Both the position numbers and the translations under genes were made by a program. The notes under the pieces are model-generated. The model was given only the letters and a program-made list of their open reading frames with translations. It searched no databases and was not told the origin of the DNA. A DNA stretch of 64,000 bases from Bartonella queenslandensis (lineage in GTDB: Bacteria; Pseudomonadota; Alphaproteobacteria; Rhizobiales; Rhizobiaceae): positions 186,001 to 250,000 of the forward strand of contig NZ_NAAI01000002.1 in NCBI RefSeq assembly GCF_018155095.1, given 5' to 3'. Shown in pieces: positions 29,826 to 40,239 of the stretch; positions within the stretch are counted from its first letter, which is position 1, and the number at the start of each line of letters is the position of its first letter.

Positions 29826-30694
29826 TCTCTTTCTTCACTCATATCCTCTAAAACAGCTGTCCGTAACGCTTTTGTTACCTGTGGCCTTACTCCAAACCAC
29901 CGTTCAAAACCTATAACAGCCTGATGTAGAAGCATCCCAAGCCCATCAACAGTCCTTAGACCACAAGCTTTTGCCTGTTGTAAAAAAGGGGTTATCAATG
30001 GTGTATAAACAATATCTGTTACTAATGCCGTTTTTTTTGCCTTATGAAAATCACAACAAAAAGAAGTATTTTTTTCTTCTATTTTTTTAATGCCCATAGA
30101 AGTTGTATTAACAATCAAATCAGCCTGAGAAAGTATTTCATGAATTTTATACCAATCATAGACTTTAATGGGGTTTCCAAAATGCTGGGCTAAATTATCA
30201 GCGCGTTGTTTTGTACGATTAACTAAATAAATCTGTTCAAATCCGCGTTCTTTTAAAGCATATAGGATAGCGCGTGCAGCACCACCTGCCCCAAAAACAA
30301 GAGCTGTTTCCCCTCCCCAACCAGATGCAAAATCATCAAGATTAGCACTAAAACCATAGGCATCACTATTTGTGGCACAAAGTTTATCTCCTTCATACCA
30401 AAGTGTATTAGCAGCACCAATTATTGTTGCTTTCTCATCTTTATAATCTGCTAAACGAAAAGCTTCCTGTTTATGAGGAAGAGTAACATTTCCTCCACAA
30501 AAGCCTATTTTTTTAAAAGAAGTAATAAAATGACTGAATTTTTCAGAGGTTACTTCCTGTGCAAGATATTCCCCTTGTAAACCATATTGTTTAAGCCAAA
30601 AATTATGAATTTTTGGTGATTTTGAATGATGAATAGGAGAACCAACAACAAAAGCGCGGGGATAATTTGTTTTTTTTATTGTTAAATCAACCAT
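29822..30694 (-). CDS. aroE: Shikimate dehydrogenase
   Basis: NADPH-dependent reduction of 3-dehydroshikimate in aromatic amino-acid and folate precursor synthesis. It has 290 residues from the ATG at 30694. Substrate site [16 protein letters not shown], catalytic Lys75 in [17 protein letters not shown] site [12 protein letters not shown] and NTTSMGI. Two TTG codons just before the ATG extend the frame but are poor starts. The ATG overlaps the end of maf by eight bases and the stop overlaps coaE. Confidence 0.95.
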   Translation of the reverse strand: MVDLTIKKTNYPRAFVVGSPIHHSKSPKIHNFWLKQYGLQGEYLAQEVTSEKFSHFITSFKKIGFCGGNVTLPHKQEAFRLADYKDEKATIIGAANTLWYEGDKLCATNSDAYGFSANLDDFASGWGGETALVFGAGGAARAILYALKERGFEQIYLVNRTKQRADNLAQHFGNPIKVYDWYKIHEILSQADLIVNTTSMGIKKIEEKNTSFCCDFHKAKKTALVTDIVYTPLITPFLQQAKACGLRTVDGLGMLLHQAVIGFERWFGVRPQVTKALRTAVLEDMSEERE

Positions 30695-31283
30695 CAACAA
30701 TTCCCAAATGACGTAATTTTATGAGAAGAGGCAGCAAAGGTAAACCAACAATGGTAAAAAAATCTCCATCAATTTTTTCAAAGAGATGGATTCCTTCTCC
30801 TTCAATTTGATACACACCCACACTGTTTAAAACATCTTTTTCTACACGTGCTAAATAACGTTCAATAAATTTTGATGAAAGTAAACGTACGGACATGTGT
30901 GCACTAAAAGCTTCAACCCAAATTTTTTGACCATTTTTAAATAAAGCTACCGCACTATGAAGAGAATGAGTTTTTCCTGACAGCTCAGATAAACGTTGAT
31001 GTGCTTCCTTAATATTTGTTGCTTTATGAAAAACTTTACCTTCCAAATCAAGTACTTGATCACAACCAATAACGAAAGTATCAGGAAAACGATCTGAAAC
31101 ATTTTTTGCTTTTGCACTAGCAAGAAAACAGCTGAGTTCTTTAGGTGTTTTTTCTTTTGCTGTTTTTTCTATTTCTCTTTCATCAAAAGAAGCTCCTTCA
31201 ATGAAAAAATTTAAACCTGCTTTTTTCAATAATTGTGCACGATAAGAACTCAGAGATGCTAATATTAATGTATTTGCGTTCAT
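30687..31283 (-). CDS. maf: Maf-like nucleoside triphosphate pyrophosphatase
   Basis: House-cleaning enzyme of 198 residues that hydrolyses non-canonical or modified nucleotides such as dTTP/UTP-type substrates. Family motifs: [18 protein letters not shown] (substrate loop at the N-terminus), the catalytic Asp region VIGCDQVL (about 72-79), the [13 protein letters not shown] segment, and [21 protein letters not shown] near residue 160. Some Maf paralogues were described as septum inhibitors; the pyrophosphatase role is the better founded. It is between ppsR and aroE, as in other rhizobia. Confidence 0.92.
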   Translation of the reverse strand: MNANTLILASLSSYRAQLLKKAGLNFFIEGASFDEREIEKTAKEKTPKELSCFLASAKAKNVSDRFPDTFVIGCDQVLDLEGKVFHKATNIKEAHQRLSELSGKTHSLHSAVALFKNGQKIWVEAFSAHMSVRLLSSKFIERYLARVEKDVLNSVGVYQIEGEGIHLFEKIDGDFFTIVGLPLLPLLIKLRHLGIVDG

Positions 31284-31295
31284 GAGAATTTTCTC

Positions 31296-32120
31296 TTATT
31301 TTTCTTCACGAAATCGTGATAAAAGTTCAAATATTGCAGCAGCAGTTTCTTCAATAGAGCGTCTTGTGACATCAATAATAGGCCAACCAAAACGTTCACA
31401 AATACGTTTTGCATAGATTAATTCTTCAGCGATATTGATACGGTTCGTATAATTATCAAAAGCAAAACCTTCTCCTAAATCTCTATTTTGTCGAATATGT
31501 GAAATTCTTTCAGCTGAAGCGATTAAACCAACAATTAGAGAATTTTTTGCTTCTAAAAGGGATTCTGGCAAATCAATATTAGGAATAAGAGGAACATTGG
31601 CCGTTTTGATTCCGCGGTTTGCTAAATAGATACTTGTTGGCGTTTTAGAGGTTCTTGAAATTCCTACAAGGATAACATCTGCTTCGAATAAGCTACTAGA
31701 AGACTGTCCATCATCATGCTCTATTGTAAAATCGAGCGCCTCAATACGGCGAAAGTAATCTGCATTGAGATCATGTTGTGCACTGACACGTAAATGTGTT
31801 GGCATTCCAAGATAAGATTGAAAAGCATTTAAAACAGGATGCAATATATCAATACTGGGAACTTTTATTTTTTTGCATCTTTTTTGAAGGAGAAGCTTAA
31901 GTTCTTCATCAATAATTGTGTAAAGAACAATACCTGGCTCTTGTTCTATTTCATCAAGAGCTTTTTGCAACTGTATTTTATTACGAATCATAGGATAGAT
32001 ATGCTCTATTGCCTGATACATTGTATACTGGGATGCAACAGCTCTTCCAACAGAGATTAATGTTTCCCCCGTTGCATCAGAAAGCATGTGTAAATGAAAG
32101 GATTTTTTTTCTTTTGTCAC
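31296..32120 (-). CDS. ppsR: Pyruvate phosphate dikinase regulatory protein (DUF299, PpsR/PDRP type)
   Basis: Bifunctional ADP-dependent kinase/Pi-dependent pyrophosphorylase that switches pyruvate phosphate dikinase or PEP synthase off and on. It has 274 residues. N-terminal [20 protein letters not shown] and the P-loop-like [18 protein letters not shown] near residues 150-170 are diagnostic. The start is GTG at 32120 (the only one giving the full conserved N-terminus). First gene of the minus-strand run leading away from the origin. In most rhizobia hemE lies on the far side of the origin gap; it is not here. Confidence 0.92.
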   Translation of the reverse strand: MTKEKKSFHLHMLSDATGETLISVGRAVASQYTMYQAIEHIYPMIRNKIQLQKALDEIEQEPGIVLYTIIDEELKLLLQKRCKKIKVPSIDILHPVLNAFQSYLGMPTHLRVSAQHDLNADYFRRIEALDFTIEHDDGQSSSSLFEADVILVGISRTSKTPTSIYLANRGIKTANVPLIPNIDLPESLLEAKNSLIVGLIASAERISHIRQNRDLGEGFAFDNYTNRINIAEELIYAKRICERFGWPIIDVTRRSIEETAAAIFELLSRFREEK

Positions 32121-32310
32121 AAAAATTTTAACTCCTTGTTAAGACATGTGTATATACCCTCAGCAATTTTTATAAAACTAAAATTTAGAAAAAATTTTCC
32201 ATTATTATGCACAAATTAAACGCTTGTGATAATCAAAGACTTCTTATAAAAAAAAGAGAGGATAACATCTTTAAGATAGTGTTATCTTTATTCTTTTTTT
32301 TCTTCTCTTT

Positions 32311-32342
32311 TGTGGATAAGATTGAGGATAATCAAAGGATAA
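32311..32342 (+). promoter_or_regulatory. DnaA-box cluster
   Basis: Three same-orientation boxes: TGTGGATAA (perfect consensus complement), TGAGGATAA and AAAGGATAA, at helical spacing. A fourth, weaker TGTGATAA lies near 32225. Confidence 0.75.
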
Positions 32343-32563
32343 ATAATAATTCACATTAAACACAGTTTTAAATAAAAAGAATCCTCATCTTTAATATAAA
32401 TTTATTAATAAAAAGTTCTGGAAAAAGTGATTTTGAATGATATTTTATTAATGCTATAGGTTAAATTCACATTTTCATTATAAAAAATTAAATACTATTT
32501 GAATTTTATATTTTTTATATCATTTATTAATATTACATGAACAAATTATCATATAATATGGTG

Positions 32564-32593
32564 CTTGCAGATTGAAAAAATTGAGTGTAAAAT
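32564..32593 (+). promoter_or_regulatory. Candidate sigma-70 promoter of rho
   Basis: CTTGCA (32564-32569) and TAAAAT (32588-32593) separated by 18 bases, 86 bases before the rho ATG. The match is moderate and the region is AT-rich, so this is tentative. Confidence 0.35.
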
Positions 32594-32678
32594 GTTTTTT
32601 TCTTGAGAATATTTCGTTCTATAAAATCTCCATAAATTGTTTAGGGTAATTCTCTCCTTAATTAAAAGAGCATATTTC

Positions 32679-33944
32679 ATGCAAAAAATGAAACTACAAG
32701 AACTTAAAAGCAAAAATCCCGTTGAACTTGTTTCTTTTGCTGAAACATTAGAAGTTGAAAATGCCTCCCTCATGCGCAAACAAGAATTAATGTTTGCGAT
32801 TTTGAAAAAGCTTGCTCTACAAGACGTAGAAATTATAGGAGAAGGCGTTGTTGAAGTTTTACAAGATGGATTTGGATTTTTACGGTCTGCTGACGCTAAC
32901 TACCTTCCTGGACCTGATGATATTTATCTTTCACCTGCACAAATCCAGTCATTTTCTTTAAAAACAGGCGATACCATTGAAGGTCCTATACGAAGCCCAA
33001 AAGAAGGGGAACGTTATTTTGCTCTTCTTAAAATTAATACGATTAATTTCGAAAAACCTGAAAAAATTCGTTATAAAATTCACTTTGATAATCTTACCCC
33101 TCTTTATTCAAATGAACGTTTTCAAATGGAAATACAAGATCCTACAGAGAAGGATATGTCATCACGCGTGATTGATTTGATATCTCCATTGGGAAAAGGA
33201 CAAAGAGGATTAATTGTCGCACCTCCTCGTACAGGAAAAACGGTTTTACTTCAAAATATTGCTCATTCTATTACCACTAATCATCCTGAATGTTATCTTA
33301 TTGTTCTTTTGATTGATGAACGACCAGAAGAAGTTACAGATATGCAGCGTTCAGTGAAAGGAGAGGTCGTTTCTTCTACTTTTGATGAGCCTGCAATACG
33401 TCACGTACAAGTGGCAGAAATGGTCATTGAAAAAGCTAAACGCCTTGTTGAATATGGGCGCGATGTTGTTATTCTTCTCGATTCTATTACACGTCTTGGG
33501 CGTGCATATAATACCGTTGTTCCTTCTTCAGGTAAGGTTTTAACAGGGGGGGTTGATGCAAATGCTCTGCAACGTCCAAAGCGTTTTTTTGGTGCTGCAC
33601 GTAATATTGAGGAAGGTGGTTCTTTAACCATTATTGCAACGGCTTTGATTGATACAGGTAGCCGTATGGATGAGGTTATTTTTGAAGAATTTAAAGGAAC
33701 AGGTAATTCCGAGATTGTTCTTGATCGAAAAGTTGCTGATAAGCGCATTTTCCCTGCTATGGATATTTTAAAGTCAGGAACGCGTAAGGAAGAGCTTCTG
33801 GTCGCACGACAAGATTTACATAAAATTTTTGTTCTTCGTCGTATTTTAGCACCTATGAATGTAACAGATGCAATTGAGTTTTTGATTGATAAATTAAAGC
33901 AAACAAAAAACAATAGTGAATTTTTTGATTCAATGAATACATAG
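32679..33944 (+). CDS. rho: Transcription termination factor Rho
   Basis: Hexameric RNA helicase that ends transcription at rho-dependent sites. It has 421 residues from the ATG at 32679; an upstream in-frame extension from 32637 has no homologous content. Rho N-terminal domain ([19 protein letters not shown]), cold-shock-like RNA-binding fold with DGFGFLR (63-69), Walker [12 protein letters not shown] (181-191), Walker [13 protein letters not shown]-loop GKVLTGGVD and R-loop [12 protein letters not shown]. First gene on the right of the origin, followed 31 bases later by mnmE. Confidence 0.97.
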   Translation: MQKMKLQELKSKNPVELVSFAETLEVENASLMRKQELMFAILKKLALQDVEIIGEGVVEVLQDGFGFLRSADANYLPGPDDIYLSPAQIQSFSLKTGDTIEGPIRSPKEGERYFALLKINTINFEKPEKIRYKIHFDNLTPLYSNERFQMEIQDPTEKDMSSRVIDLISPLGKGQRGLIVAPPRTGKTVLLQNIAHSITTNHPECYLIVLLIDERPEEVTDMQRSVKGEVVSSTFDEPAIRHVQVAEMVIEKAKRLVEYGRDVVILLDSITRLGRAYNTVVPSSGKVLTGGVDANALQRPKRFFGAARNIEEGGSLTIIATALIDTGSRMDEVIFEEFKGTGNSEIVLDRKVADKRIFPAMDILKSGTRKEELLVARQDLHKIFVLRRILAPMNVTDAIEFLIDKLKQTKNNSEFFDSMNT

Positions 33945-33975
33945 AGTCATTAAGGTTTTTATTAGGATAGAACCT

Positions 33976-35283
33976 GTGGATACAATCTTTGCTGTTTCGA
34001 GTGGATTGTTACCTTCAGGGGTTGCAGTCATTCGACTTTCTGGTCCTCATGTTGTGGATATTGTTAAAACGCTTTGTGGTTGTTTACCTAAAGCACGCTT
34101 TATGCATTATGGAAATCTCATTGCTCGTGATGGAAGTTTTTTAGATTCTGCTTTAACTGTTTTTTTTCCTGCTCCTCATAGTTTTACAGGAGAGGATTGT
34201 GCAGAATTCCATTTGCATGGGGGAAAAGCTGTTGTTAATCGTTTTCTCGATGAATTATCGACATTTTCTGGATGCCGTATTGCAGAGGCAGGTGAATTTT
34301 CACGTCGTGCATTTATGGAAGGAAAATTAGATCTTGTTCAAGCAGAAGGTCTTGCTGATTTAATAGAGGCAGAAACAGAAAGCCAACGGCGTTTGGCTGT
34401 TATGGGGACAAGTGGACATTTAACAAAACTTTATCGTGATTGGCGTCAAAAGCTTATAAAAGCACGTGCTTTTATTGAAGCAGAACTTGATTTTTCCGAT
34501 GAAGCAGATATTCCCAACGCAATATCTGATAAAATTTGGAAAGATGTCGAAGATCTTTGCATTTCTCTTCAAGAACATATTCGTGAAGGAGAGCGTGCAA
34601 GTATTTTACGGGATGGATTAAAAATTGTTATTGCGGGTTCTCCAAATTCTGGAAAATCAAGCATTATGAATCGTCTTGCAGGAAGATCTGTTTCTATTGT
34701 CACGGAAGAAGCAGGAACGACTCGTGATGCTTTAGAAATGAGACTTATTCTTGGTGGTTTACCTATTTTTTTAACGGATACTGCTGGTTTTAGAAAAACA
34801 GAAAATAAAATAGAACAATTGGGAATAGAAGTTGCTAAGCAGCATGTTAGAGAAGCTGATTTAGTTATTTTGGTTTATGATATGGGAAATCCTAAACAAG
34901 TTGATTTACCAGAAACATCAGCTGAAATATGGCGTGTTGGTAATAAGCTTGATCTTTATGAAAAAAATGACGAAGCCTACTCTATACAATTTTCTGCATT
35001 AACAGGTTTAAATTTTGATTATTTTATCAAACAACTTGAAGAATTTTGTTATCGTCGTGCTTCTGAAGTTGGAAATCTTGTTCCAGCGCGTAAAAGGCAA
35101 CTTCAATTATTAAAAGAAACTGTTAAAGAGATTGAATTTTCTCTTGATTATTATTCTCTTGATCTTAGTTTACGCGCAGAACATCTCCGTCGTGCAAGTG
35201 ATTTTCTCGGAAGAATTACGGGAGATATTGATGTTGAAGATTTACTTGATATCATTTTTTCAGAGTTTTGTGTTGGTAAATAA
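33976..35283 (+). CDS. mnmE: MnmE, tRNA-modification GTPase
   Basis: With MnmG, MnmE installs the cmnm5 group on wobble uridines of several tRNAs. It has 435 residues. N-terminal folate-binding domain (MDTIFAVSSGLLPSGVAVIR), helical region, and a G domain with P-loop GSPNSGKSS (221-229), G2 AGTTRD, G3 DTAGFR and G4 NKLD. The C-terminal catalytic Cys432 is in FCVGK (usual FCIGK). The start is GTG at 33976 after AGGATAG. It is followed by two parS-like sites and mnmG. Confidence 0.96.
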   Translation: MDTIFAVSSGLLPSGVAVIRLSGPHVVDIVKTLCGCLPKARFMHYGNLIARDGSFLDSALTVFFPAPHSFTGEDCAEFHLHGGKAVVNRFLDELSTFSGCRIAEAGEFSRRAFMEGKLDLVQAEGLADLIEAETESQRRLAVMGTSGHLTKLYRDWRQKLIKARAFIEAELDFSDEADIPNAISDKIWKDVEDLCISLQEHIREGERASILRDGLKIVIAGSPNSGKSSIMNRLAGRSVSIVTEEAGTTRDALEMRLILGGLPIFLTDTAGFRKTENKIEQLGIEVAKQHVREADLVILVYDMGNPKQVDLPETSAEIWRVGNKLDLYEKNDEAYSIQFSALTGLNFDYFIKQLEEFCYRRASEVGNLVPARKRQLQLLKETVKEIEFSLDYYSLDLSLRAEHLRRASDFLGRITGDIDVEDLLDIIFSEFCVGK

Positions 35284-35299
35284 TGATTCACGTGAAACA
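35284..35299. promoter_or_regulatory. parS-like ParB site 1
   Basis: TGATTCACGTGAAACA: 15 of 16 bases match the parS consensus TGTTTCACGTGAAACA. It begins directly after the mnmE stop, 3.0 kb from the DnaA boxes. Confidence 0.85.
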
Positions 35300-35345
35300 T
35301 TGATTATTTCATAGACAGATTTAAAAGATTATGTAATTTATATTC

Positions 35346-35361
35346 TGTTTCACGTGAAACT
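35346..35361. promoter_or_regulatory. parS-like ParB site 2
   Basis: TGTTTCACGTGAAACT: 15 of 16 consensus bases, in the mnmE-mnmG gap, 62 bases from site 1. Confidence 0.9.
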
Positions 35362-35389
35362 TTAGAATATTCTTTATGGAATAAATTAA

Positions 35390-37258
35390 ATGCAATCATA
35401 TGATGTTGTTATTGTTGGTGGAGGTCATGCTGGCTGTGAAGCAGCTTCAGCTTCAGCGCGTGTAGGTGCACAAACAGTGCTTGTTACACATAAAATAGCA
35501 GCACTTGGAACAATGTCGTGTAATCCTGCTATTGGTGGTCTTGGAAAAGGTCATCTCGTTCGTGAAATAGATGCATTAGATGGTCTCATGGGAAGGGCAG
35601 CAGATGCTGCTGGAATTCAGTTTAGACTCCTTAATCGACGTAAGGGACCAGCAGTAAGAGGGCCAAGGACACAAGCGGATAGACAGCTTTATAAAGAAGC
35701 AATTCAAAAACTCTTAAAAGAACAAGAAAATCTTACGCTCATTGAAGATGAAGTACTTGATTTGATTGTTAAAGATCATTGCGTATCAGGTGTTATTTTA
35801 AAAAAACTAGGAGCAATTTTTTCTGGCGCTGTTGTTTTAACAACAGGGACATTTTTAAATGGCTTTATTCATATTGGTGATAAAACATGGGCTGCTGGCC
35901 GTATGGGAGATCAGTCAAGTGTGATACTTGCTGATCGTTTGAAAAATTATCATATAAAACTTGGACGATTAAAAACAGGAACTCCTGCTCGCTTAAGTAA
36001 AAAAACAATTGATTGGGATCATCTTCCAAAACAACAAGCAGATGAAAATCCTGTTCCTTTTTCTTTTTTAACAGAGAAAATTGAACAGCCTCAAATCGAA
36101 TGTGCAATAACACGCACAAATGAGCAAACACATAAAATTATTCGCGAAAATATCTATCGTTCTGCTTTATATTCTGGAAATATTGAGGGATTAGGACCAC
36201 GTTATTGTCCTTCAGTTGAAGATAAAATTGTTAAATTTGGGGAACGCGATGGACATCAGATTTTTCTAGAACCTGAAGGATTAAATGACGATACGGTTTA
36301 TCCAAATGGTCTTTCTACTTCTCTTCCTGAAGATGTACAAATTTCTCTATTAAAAACCATTGAAGGATTGGAAAATGCAATAGTTTTGCAACCTGGTTAT
36401 GCTATTGAATATGATTTTGTTAATCCACAACAATTAACGAGAAGTTTAGAATTACGCTCTTTACCAGGGTTGTTTTTAGCAGGACAGATTAATGGTACAA
36501 CAGGATATGAGGAAGCAGCAGCACAAGGGCTTTTGGCTGGACTGAATGCTGCACGTAAAGTAGGTAAATTAGATGAAATACTTATAAGTCGTTCTACGGC
36601 TTATATTGGTGTTATGGTTGATGATTTGGTTTCACGTGGGGTTTGTGAACCCTATAGAATGTTTACCTCACGTGCTGAATTTCGTTTATCTTTACGATCT
36701 GATAATGCTGATACACGTTTAACACCCTTGGCACAAGAATGGGGTATTGTCAGTAAAATACGTTGGGAATGTTATCAGAAAAAACAACAACGTCTTGATC
36801 AAGCTCGATCAATATGCCAGAATCTTTTTTTAACACCTAATGAAGCTTCTGCTCGTGGATTACACGTTAACCATGATGGAATTCGGCGTTCGGCTTATGA
36901 TTTTCTTGCTTATCCTCATATGACTTTAGAGCGTCTTTCACATTTTTGGCCGCAATTACGAACTATTGATTCTAAAACTGTAGAATCTTTAGAAATTGAA
37001 GCACAATATGCGGTTTATTTAGATAAACAGGCACAAGATATTGCCTCTCTTCAGAGAGATGAACGTTTAGAAATTCCTTCTTCTCTTAATATTCAGGCAA
37101 TTTCAGGTCTTTCAAATGAACTTAAATCAAAAATTCAAGAAGCGTCACCTCGTTCAATTGCTGATGCACAAAAAATTGACGGCATGACTCCCGCTGCCTT
37201 ATCGCTTATTATTACATATATTCAACGTCAACGACGTGAAAAGGCAAAAACAGCTTAA
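35390..37258 (+). CDS. mnmG: MnmG (GidA), FAD-dependent tRNA modification enzyme
   Basis: Partner of MnmE in wobble-uridine modification. It has 622 residues. FAD dinucleotide fold at the N-terminus ([14 protein letters not shown], 6-19), the family signature [17 protein letters not shown] (~46-62), [17 protein letters not shown] near residue 364, and the C-terminal helical domain that binds MnmE. Its TAA shares a base with the rsmG ATG (TAATG), so the two are coupled. Confidence 0.97.
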   Translation: MQSYDVVIVGGGHAGCEAASASARVGAQTVLVTHKIAALGTMSCNPAIGGLGKGHLVREIDALDGLMGRAADAAGIQFRLLNRRKGPAVRGPRTQADRQLYKEAIQKLLKEQENLTLIEDEVLDLIVKDHCVSGVILKKLGAIFSGAVVLTTGTFLNGFIHIGDKTWAAGRMGDQSSVILADRLKNYHIKLGRLKTGTPARLSKKTIDWDHLPKQQADENPVPFSFLTEKIEQPQIECAITRTNEQTHKIIRENIYRSALYSGNIEGLGPRYCPSVEDKIVKFGERDGHQIFLEPEGLNDDTVYPNGLSTSLPEDVQISLLKTIEGLENAIVLQPGYAIEYDFVNPQQLTRSLELRSLPGLFLAGQINGTTGYEEAAAQGLLAGLNAARKVGKLDEILISRSTAYIGVMVDDLVSRGVCEPYRMFTSRAEFRLSLRSDNADTRLTPLAQEWGIVSKIRWECYQKKQQRLDQARSICQNLFLTPNEASARGLHVNHDGIRRSAYDFLAYPHMTLERLSHFWPQLRTIDSKTVESLEIEAQYAVYLDKQAQDIASLQRDERLEIPSSLNIQAISGLSNELKSKIQEASPRSIADAQKIDGMTPAALSLIITYIQRQRREKAKTA

Positions 37259-37905
37259 TGAATTTTTCTACAGAACAAAAATATCAACAATTATTAAATA
37301 TTGTTCCCTCTGTTTCACGTGAAACGATGGAAAATTTAATTCAGTTTGAGTCTTTAATACTTCAATGGAATGCACATATTAATTTGATATCTGCTGCAAC
37401 AATACCAGATCTATGGACACGGCATATTTTAGATTCAGCACAAATTTTTCCTTTGTATAGTCATTCTTTACAGTGGTGTGATTTAGGATCAGGAGGAGGT
37501 TTTCCTGCAATTGTGATTGCTATTTTTCTGAAAGAAAAAAGAGCAGGACATATTAATCTTGTTGAAAGTAATGGAAAGAAAGTCGCTTTTTTGCGAACAG
37601 TTATTGCTCAACTTAACCTTCCAGCAACAGTCTATCACGTCAGAATTGAAGACATCTATCAAAAAATTCCTATATCCGATATTATAACAGCACGGGGATT
37701 AGCGCCGCTTAATGCTCTTTTACAGCTTATTTTTCCTTTATTAACAGAAAAAACAATCGCTCTTTTGCAAAAAGGTCGGGATTACGCTACAGAAATAAAA
37801 AATGCCTCTGCCAATTGGCACTTTGATCTGTTAAAACATAAAAGTAAAATTGATGAAAATTCTGTTATTTTGGAAATTTCTCATATTCGATCATATAGAG
37901 GGTAA
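37258..37905 (+). CDS. rsmG: RsmG (GidB), 16S rRNA guanine-N7 methyltransferase
   Basis: Methylates N7 of G527 in 16S rRNA. It has 215 residues. SAM-binding motif CDLGSGGGFPAIVIAI at about 77-92, preceded by the conserved HILDSAQIFPL, with ARGLAPLNALLQL downstream. It overlaps mnmG by one base and is followed by parA after 6 bases. A parS-like site is embedded in its early coding region, encoding SVSRET, without disturbing the frame. Confidence 0.95.
   Translation: MNFSTEQKYQQLLNIVPSVSRETMENLIQFESLILQWNAHINLISAATIPDLWTRHILDSAQIFPLYSHSLQWCDLGSGGGFPAIVIAIFLKEKRAGHINLVESNGKKVAFLRTVIAQLNLPATVYHVRIEDIYQKIPISDIITARGLAPLNALLQLIFPLLTEKTIALLQKGRDYATEIKNASANWHFDLLKHKSKIDENSVILEISHIRSYRG
37311..37326. 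promoter_or_regulatory. parS-like ParB site 3 (inside rsmG)
   Basis: TGTTTCACGTGAAACG: 15 of 16 consensus bases, within rsmG codons for Val-Ser-Arg-Glu-Thr. Confidence 0.9.
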
Positions 37906-37911
37906 AGCAAA

Positions 37912-38709
37912 ATGAGCGAAACACGAATTATCGCTATTGCAAACCAAAAGGGTGGAGTAGGAAAAACAACCACAGCAATTAATCTTGCAACAGCTTTAGC
38001 AGCCATTGGTGAAAATGTCCTTATTATGGATGTTGATCCACAAGGTAATGCAAGTACAGGCTTGGGAATTGATCGTAATAGTCGTCCTTTATCGTCTTAT
38101 GATGTTCTGGTTTCAGGCGTTTCAATTACACAAGCGGCTTTAAAAACAGCAGTACCTAATCTTCATATTGTTCCTTCTACACTCGATCTTTTAGGTGTGG
38201 AAATGGAAATTTCTTCATCACAAGATCGTATACAACGTTTACGTAAAGCTCTCTATGATGATCCGGAAATGGAAAAAAAATTCAATTATGTTTTAATTGA
38301 TTGTCCACCATCACTTAACCTTCTTACACTTAATGCTATGGGAGCTGCAGATTCTGTTTTGGTACCCATGCAATGTGAATTTTTAGCGCTTGAAGGTTTA
38401 AGTCAATTGCTTGAAACAGTAAAACAAGTGAGATCCGTTCTTAATCCATCCCTAGAAATTCAAGGTATTGTTCTAACAATGTATGATGGACGTAATAATC
38501 TTTCCAATCAGGTTGTTGAAGATGTACGCTCTTTTATGGGAGATAAAGTTTATCGTACTGTTATTCCACGAAATGTAAGAGTATCAGAAGCGCCCTCTTT
38601 TGGTAAACCTGTATTGCTTTATGATCTCAAATGTGCTGGGAGCCAAGCTTATTTGCGTCTAGCATCGGAAGTGATTCAACGTGAAAAACAAGCACGTGCT
38701 GCTGCTTAG
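37912..38709 (+). CDS. parA: ParA, chromosome-partitioning ATPase
   Basis: Walker-type ATPase that drives movement of the ParB-parS complex during chromosome segregation. It has 265 residues. Deviant Walker A KGGVGKTT (13-20), Walker A' MDVDPQGNASTGLG, Walker B VLIDCPPSLN. No DNA-binding HTH extension, so it is a chromosomal (type Ib-like small) ParA rather than a plasmid repressor form. Located with parB and four parS-like sites within 14 kb of the predicted origin. Confidence 0.96.
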   Translation: MSETRIIAIANQKGGVGKTTTAINLATALAAIGENVLIMDVDPQGNASTGLGIDRNSRPLSSYDVLVSGVSITQAALKTAVPNLHIVPSTLDLLGVEMEISSSQDRIQRLRKALYDDPEMEKKFNYVLIDCPPSLNLLTLNAMGAADSVLVPMQCEFLALEGLSQLLETVKQVRSVLNPSLEIQGIVLTMYDGRNNLSNQVVEDVRSFMGDKVYRTVIPRNVRVSEAPSFGKPVLLYDLKCAGSQAYLRLASEVIQREKQARAAA

Positions 38710-38748
38710 AAATATAAAAAATAATATGAAAATTCAAAGAGAAAAATT

Positions 38749-39645
38749 ATGAATGATGATCTCTCAAAAAAAAGACTAGGACGTGGATTGGCAGCATTGA
38801 TTGGAGATATCAATTTAAACAATAATCTTGCACGTTCATCAAGCTTTGATAAATTAAATGAATCTGGTAGCTTTTCTGAACGATTTATCCCTATTGAATC
38901 TATTTCATGTAATCCTCACAATCCTCGGCGTCATTTTACTGAAACAGAGCTTGATAATTTGGCTCAATCAATTCGTCAGCACGGTGTGGTTCAACCCGTT
39001 ATTGTAAGGACTTTAAGAGATCATCCTCATCGGTTTGAATTGATCGCGGGTGAACGGCGCTGGCGTGCAGCACAACGTGCAAATTTAAGTCAATTACCCG
39101 TTATTATTCGTGATGTGGATGATAAAACCGCTTTAGAATTAGCTATTATTGAAAATGTTCAACGGGCAGATCTTAATCCTATCGAAGAAGCAAAAGGATA
39201 TGAGATGCTTTTGAATGAACATGATTATACGCAAGTAGATTTAGCACAAGTTATTGGAAAAAGTCGTAGTCATGTTGCAAATACGCTTCGTTTATTAAAA
39301 CTTCCAGAAAAAGTACAACAATTCTTAACGGATGGACAACTTTCAGCCGGTCATGCCCGTTGTCTTATAACCGTTGACAATCCACAAGATTTAGCTGAAA
39401 AAATTATCCGTGAAGGGCTTTCTGTACGTCAAACAGAAATACTTGCATATGAACAAGCTAATCCTAAAACTAAAAAACGTACCCCTATAGAGAAAAATGC
39501 AGAAACTAAATCTTTAGAAAAATTACTTGCAGATGTAATCGGGATGAAAGTTATTATTCGCCATGGTAAAAAAGGTGGAGATTTAAAAATACATTATTCT
39601 TCATTAGAACAATTAGATGAAATTTGCCGACGTTTACAAACTTAA
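38749..39645 (+). CDS. parB: ParB, centromere-binding CTPase
   Basis: Binds and slides from parS, forming the partition complex. It has 298 residues. N-terminal RLGRGLAALIGD (ParA-activating end), CTP-binding motifs including GERRWRAAQRA (101-111) and ENVQRADLNPIEEAKGY (135-151), the HTH region TQVDLAQVIGKSRSHVANTLRLL and a C-terminal dimer domain. Last gene of the plus-strand origin block; it is 39 bases after parA. Confidence 0.96.
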   Translation: MNDDLSKKRLGRGLAALIGDINLNNNLARSSSFDKLNESGSFSERFIPIESISCNPHNPRRHFTETELDNLAQSIRQHGVVQPVIVRTLRDHPHRFELIAGERRWRAAQRANLSQLPVIIRDVDDKTALELAIIENVQRADLNPIEEAKGYEMLLNEHDYTQVDLAQVIGKSRSHVANTLRLLKLPEKVQQFLTDGQLSAGHARCLITVDNPQDLAEKIIREGLSVRQTEILAYEQANPKTKKRTPIEKNAETKSLEKLLADVIGMKVIIRHGKKGGDLKIHYSSLEQLDEICRRLQT

Positions 39646-39667
39646 CCAATTGTTCTAAAAGGAATTT

Positions 39668-40138
39668 TTATTCACAATGACCTTTTAAAATTTTGATCAT
39701 TCTATACATATGATTTTTAGCAAATTCTATATTACTTGAGGATATAGCGTTTTTTTCATAAGTAGAATTTTCTTCATTTGTAAGTACAATCAAGGTTTCT
39801 TGAAGTCCACGGTGAGCAATAATAAAATCTTTTGGTGTAAGATTATTCTCTCTTAAAATATTTACGAGTCCTAATTTGCTAGAAATATCGGCAATGTCAT
39901 TTTCAATACTATCATTATCAGTGGTGCTATACCTTTTTGTACGTATTTTTTCTGAATTTTGAGATAATTTTTTACATTCTTTTTCAATTTTTTCTAATTT
40001 TAAAAGAAGATCTTCTGTTAAGAGATAATTTGCAATAAGAGGTGATGTAAAAGAAGGCTTATCTGTCTCTTGTTTTTTTTCTTGAGCGTATGATATAAAA
40101 AAGAAAAGAAAGAGAAAGAACAATGCAAATTTAAACAT
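39668..40138 (-). CDS. Small secreted protein, duplicated family (copy A)
   Basis: Not recognised outside this window. It has 156 residues from the ATG at 40138, which gives a clean signal peptide (MFKFALFFLFLFFFISYAQ) and has AAAGGA eight bases earlier. The mature part is charged and probably helical. It is a paralogue of the gene at 40690-41178: both share YAQEKKQETDKP, YLLTED, LLKLEKIEKECK, a SIEN, ISSK, VNIL.ENNLTPK pattern and a single Cys near the C-terminus. Probably periplasmic or secreted. An in-frame extension to 40234 lies in duplicated gloB sequence and intergenic DNA and is not part of the gene. Confidence 0.75.
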   Translation of the reverse strand: MFKFALFFLFLFFFISYAQEKKQETDKPSFTSPLIANYLLTEDLLLKLEKIEKECKKLSQNSEKIRTKRYSTTDNDSIENDIADISSKLGLVNILRENNLTPKDFIIAHRGLQETLIVLTNEENSTYEKNAISSSNIEFAKNHMYRMIKILKGHCE

Positions 40139-40166
40139 AAAAATTATCCTTTCTTTTTCGAATTTC
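40138..40166. repeat. Duplicated tail of gloB
   Basis: These 29 bases are identical to 41182-41210, the last codons and stop region of gloB. They sit just before copy A of the small secreted protein, as gloB does before copy B, and mark the edge of the tandem duplication. Confidence 0.85.
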
Positions 40167-40239
40167 AATAAAAGATTTTCTGTCTGGTGCTCTCTATAAA
40201 AATTATTTTTTAATATAATAGGAATATAAGGCAATTATT

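Larger units (their letters stand above)
32121..32678. other. Predicted chromosomal replication origin (oriC)
   Basis: A 558-base gap between ppsR (minus) and rho (plus). It contains a perfect DnaA box TGTGGATAA at 32311-32319, then TGAGGATAA (32323-32331, one mismatch) and AAAGGATAA (32334-32342, two mismatches), spaced 12 and 11 bases apart, i.e. about one helical turn. An inverted motif GATAACA/TGTTATC lies at about 32260-32286. To the right, 32345-32560 is extremely AT-rich and could serve as the unwinding element. Flanking genes all diverge from here for 7 kb on both sides, and parA-parB and parS lie nearby. The same neighbourhood carries the origin in other Alphaproteobacteria. No experimental evidence. 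Confidence 0.8.
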
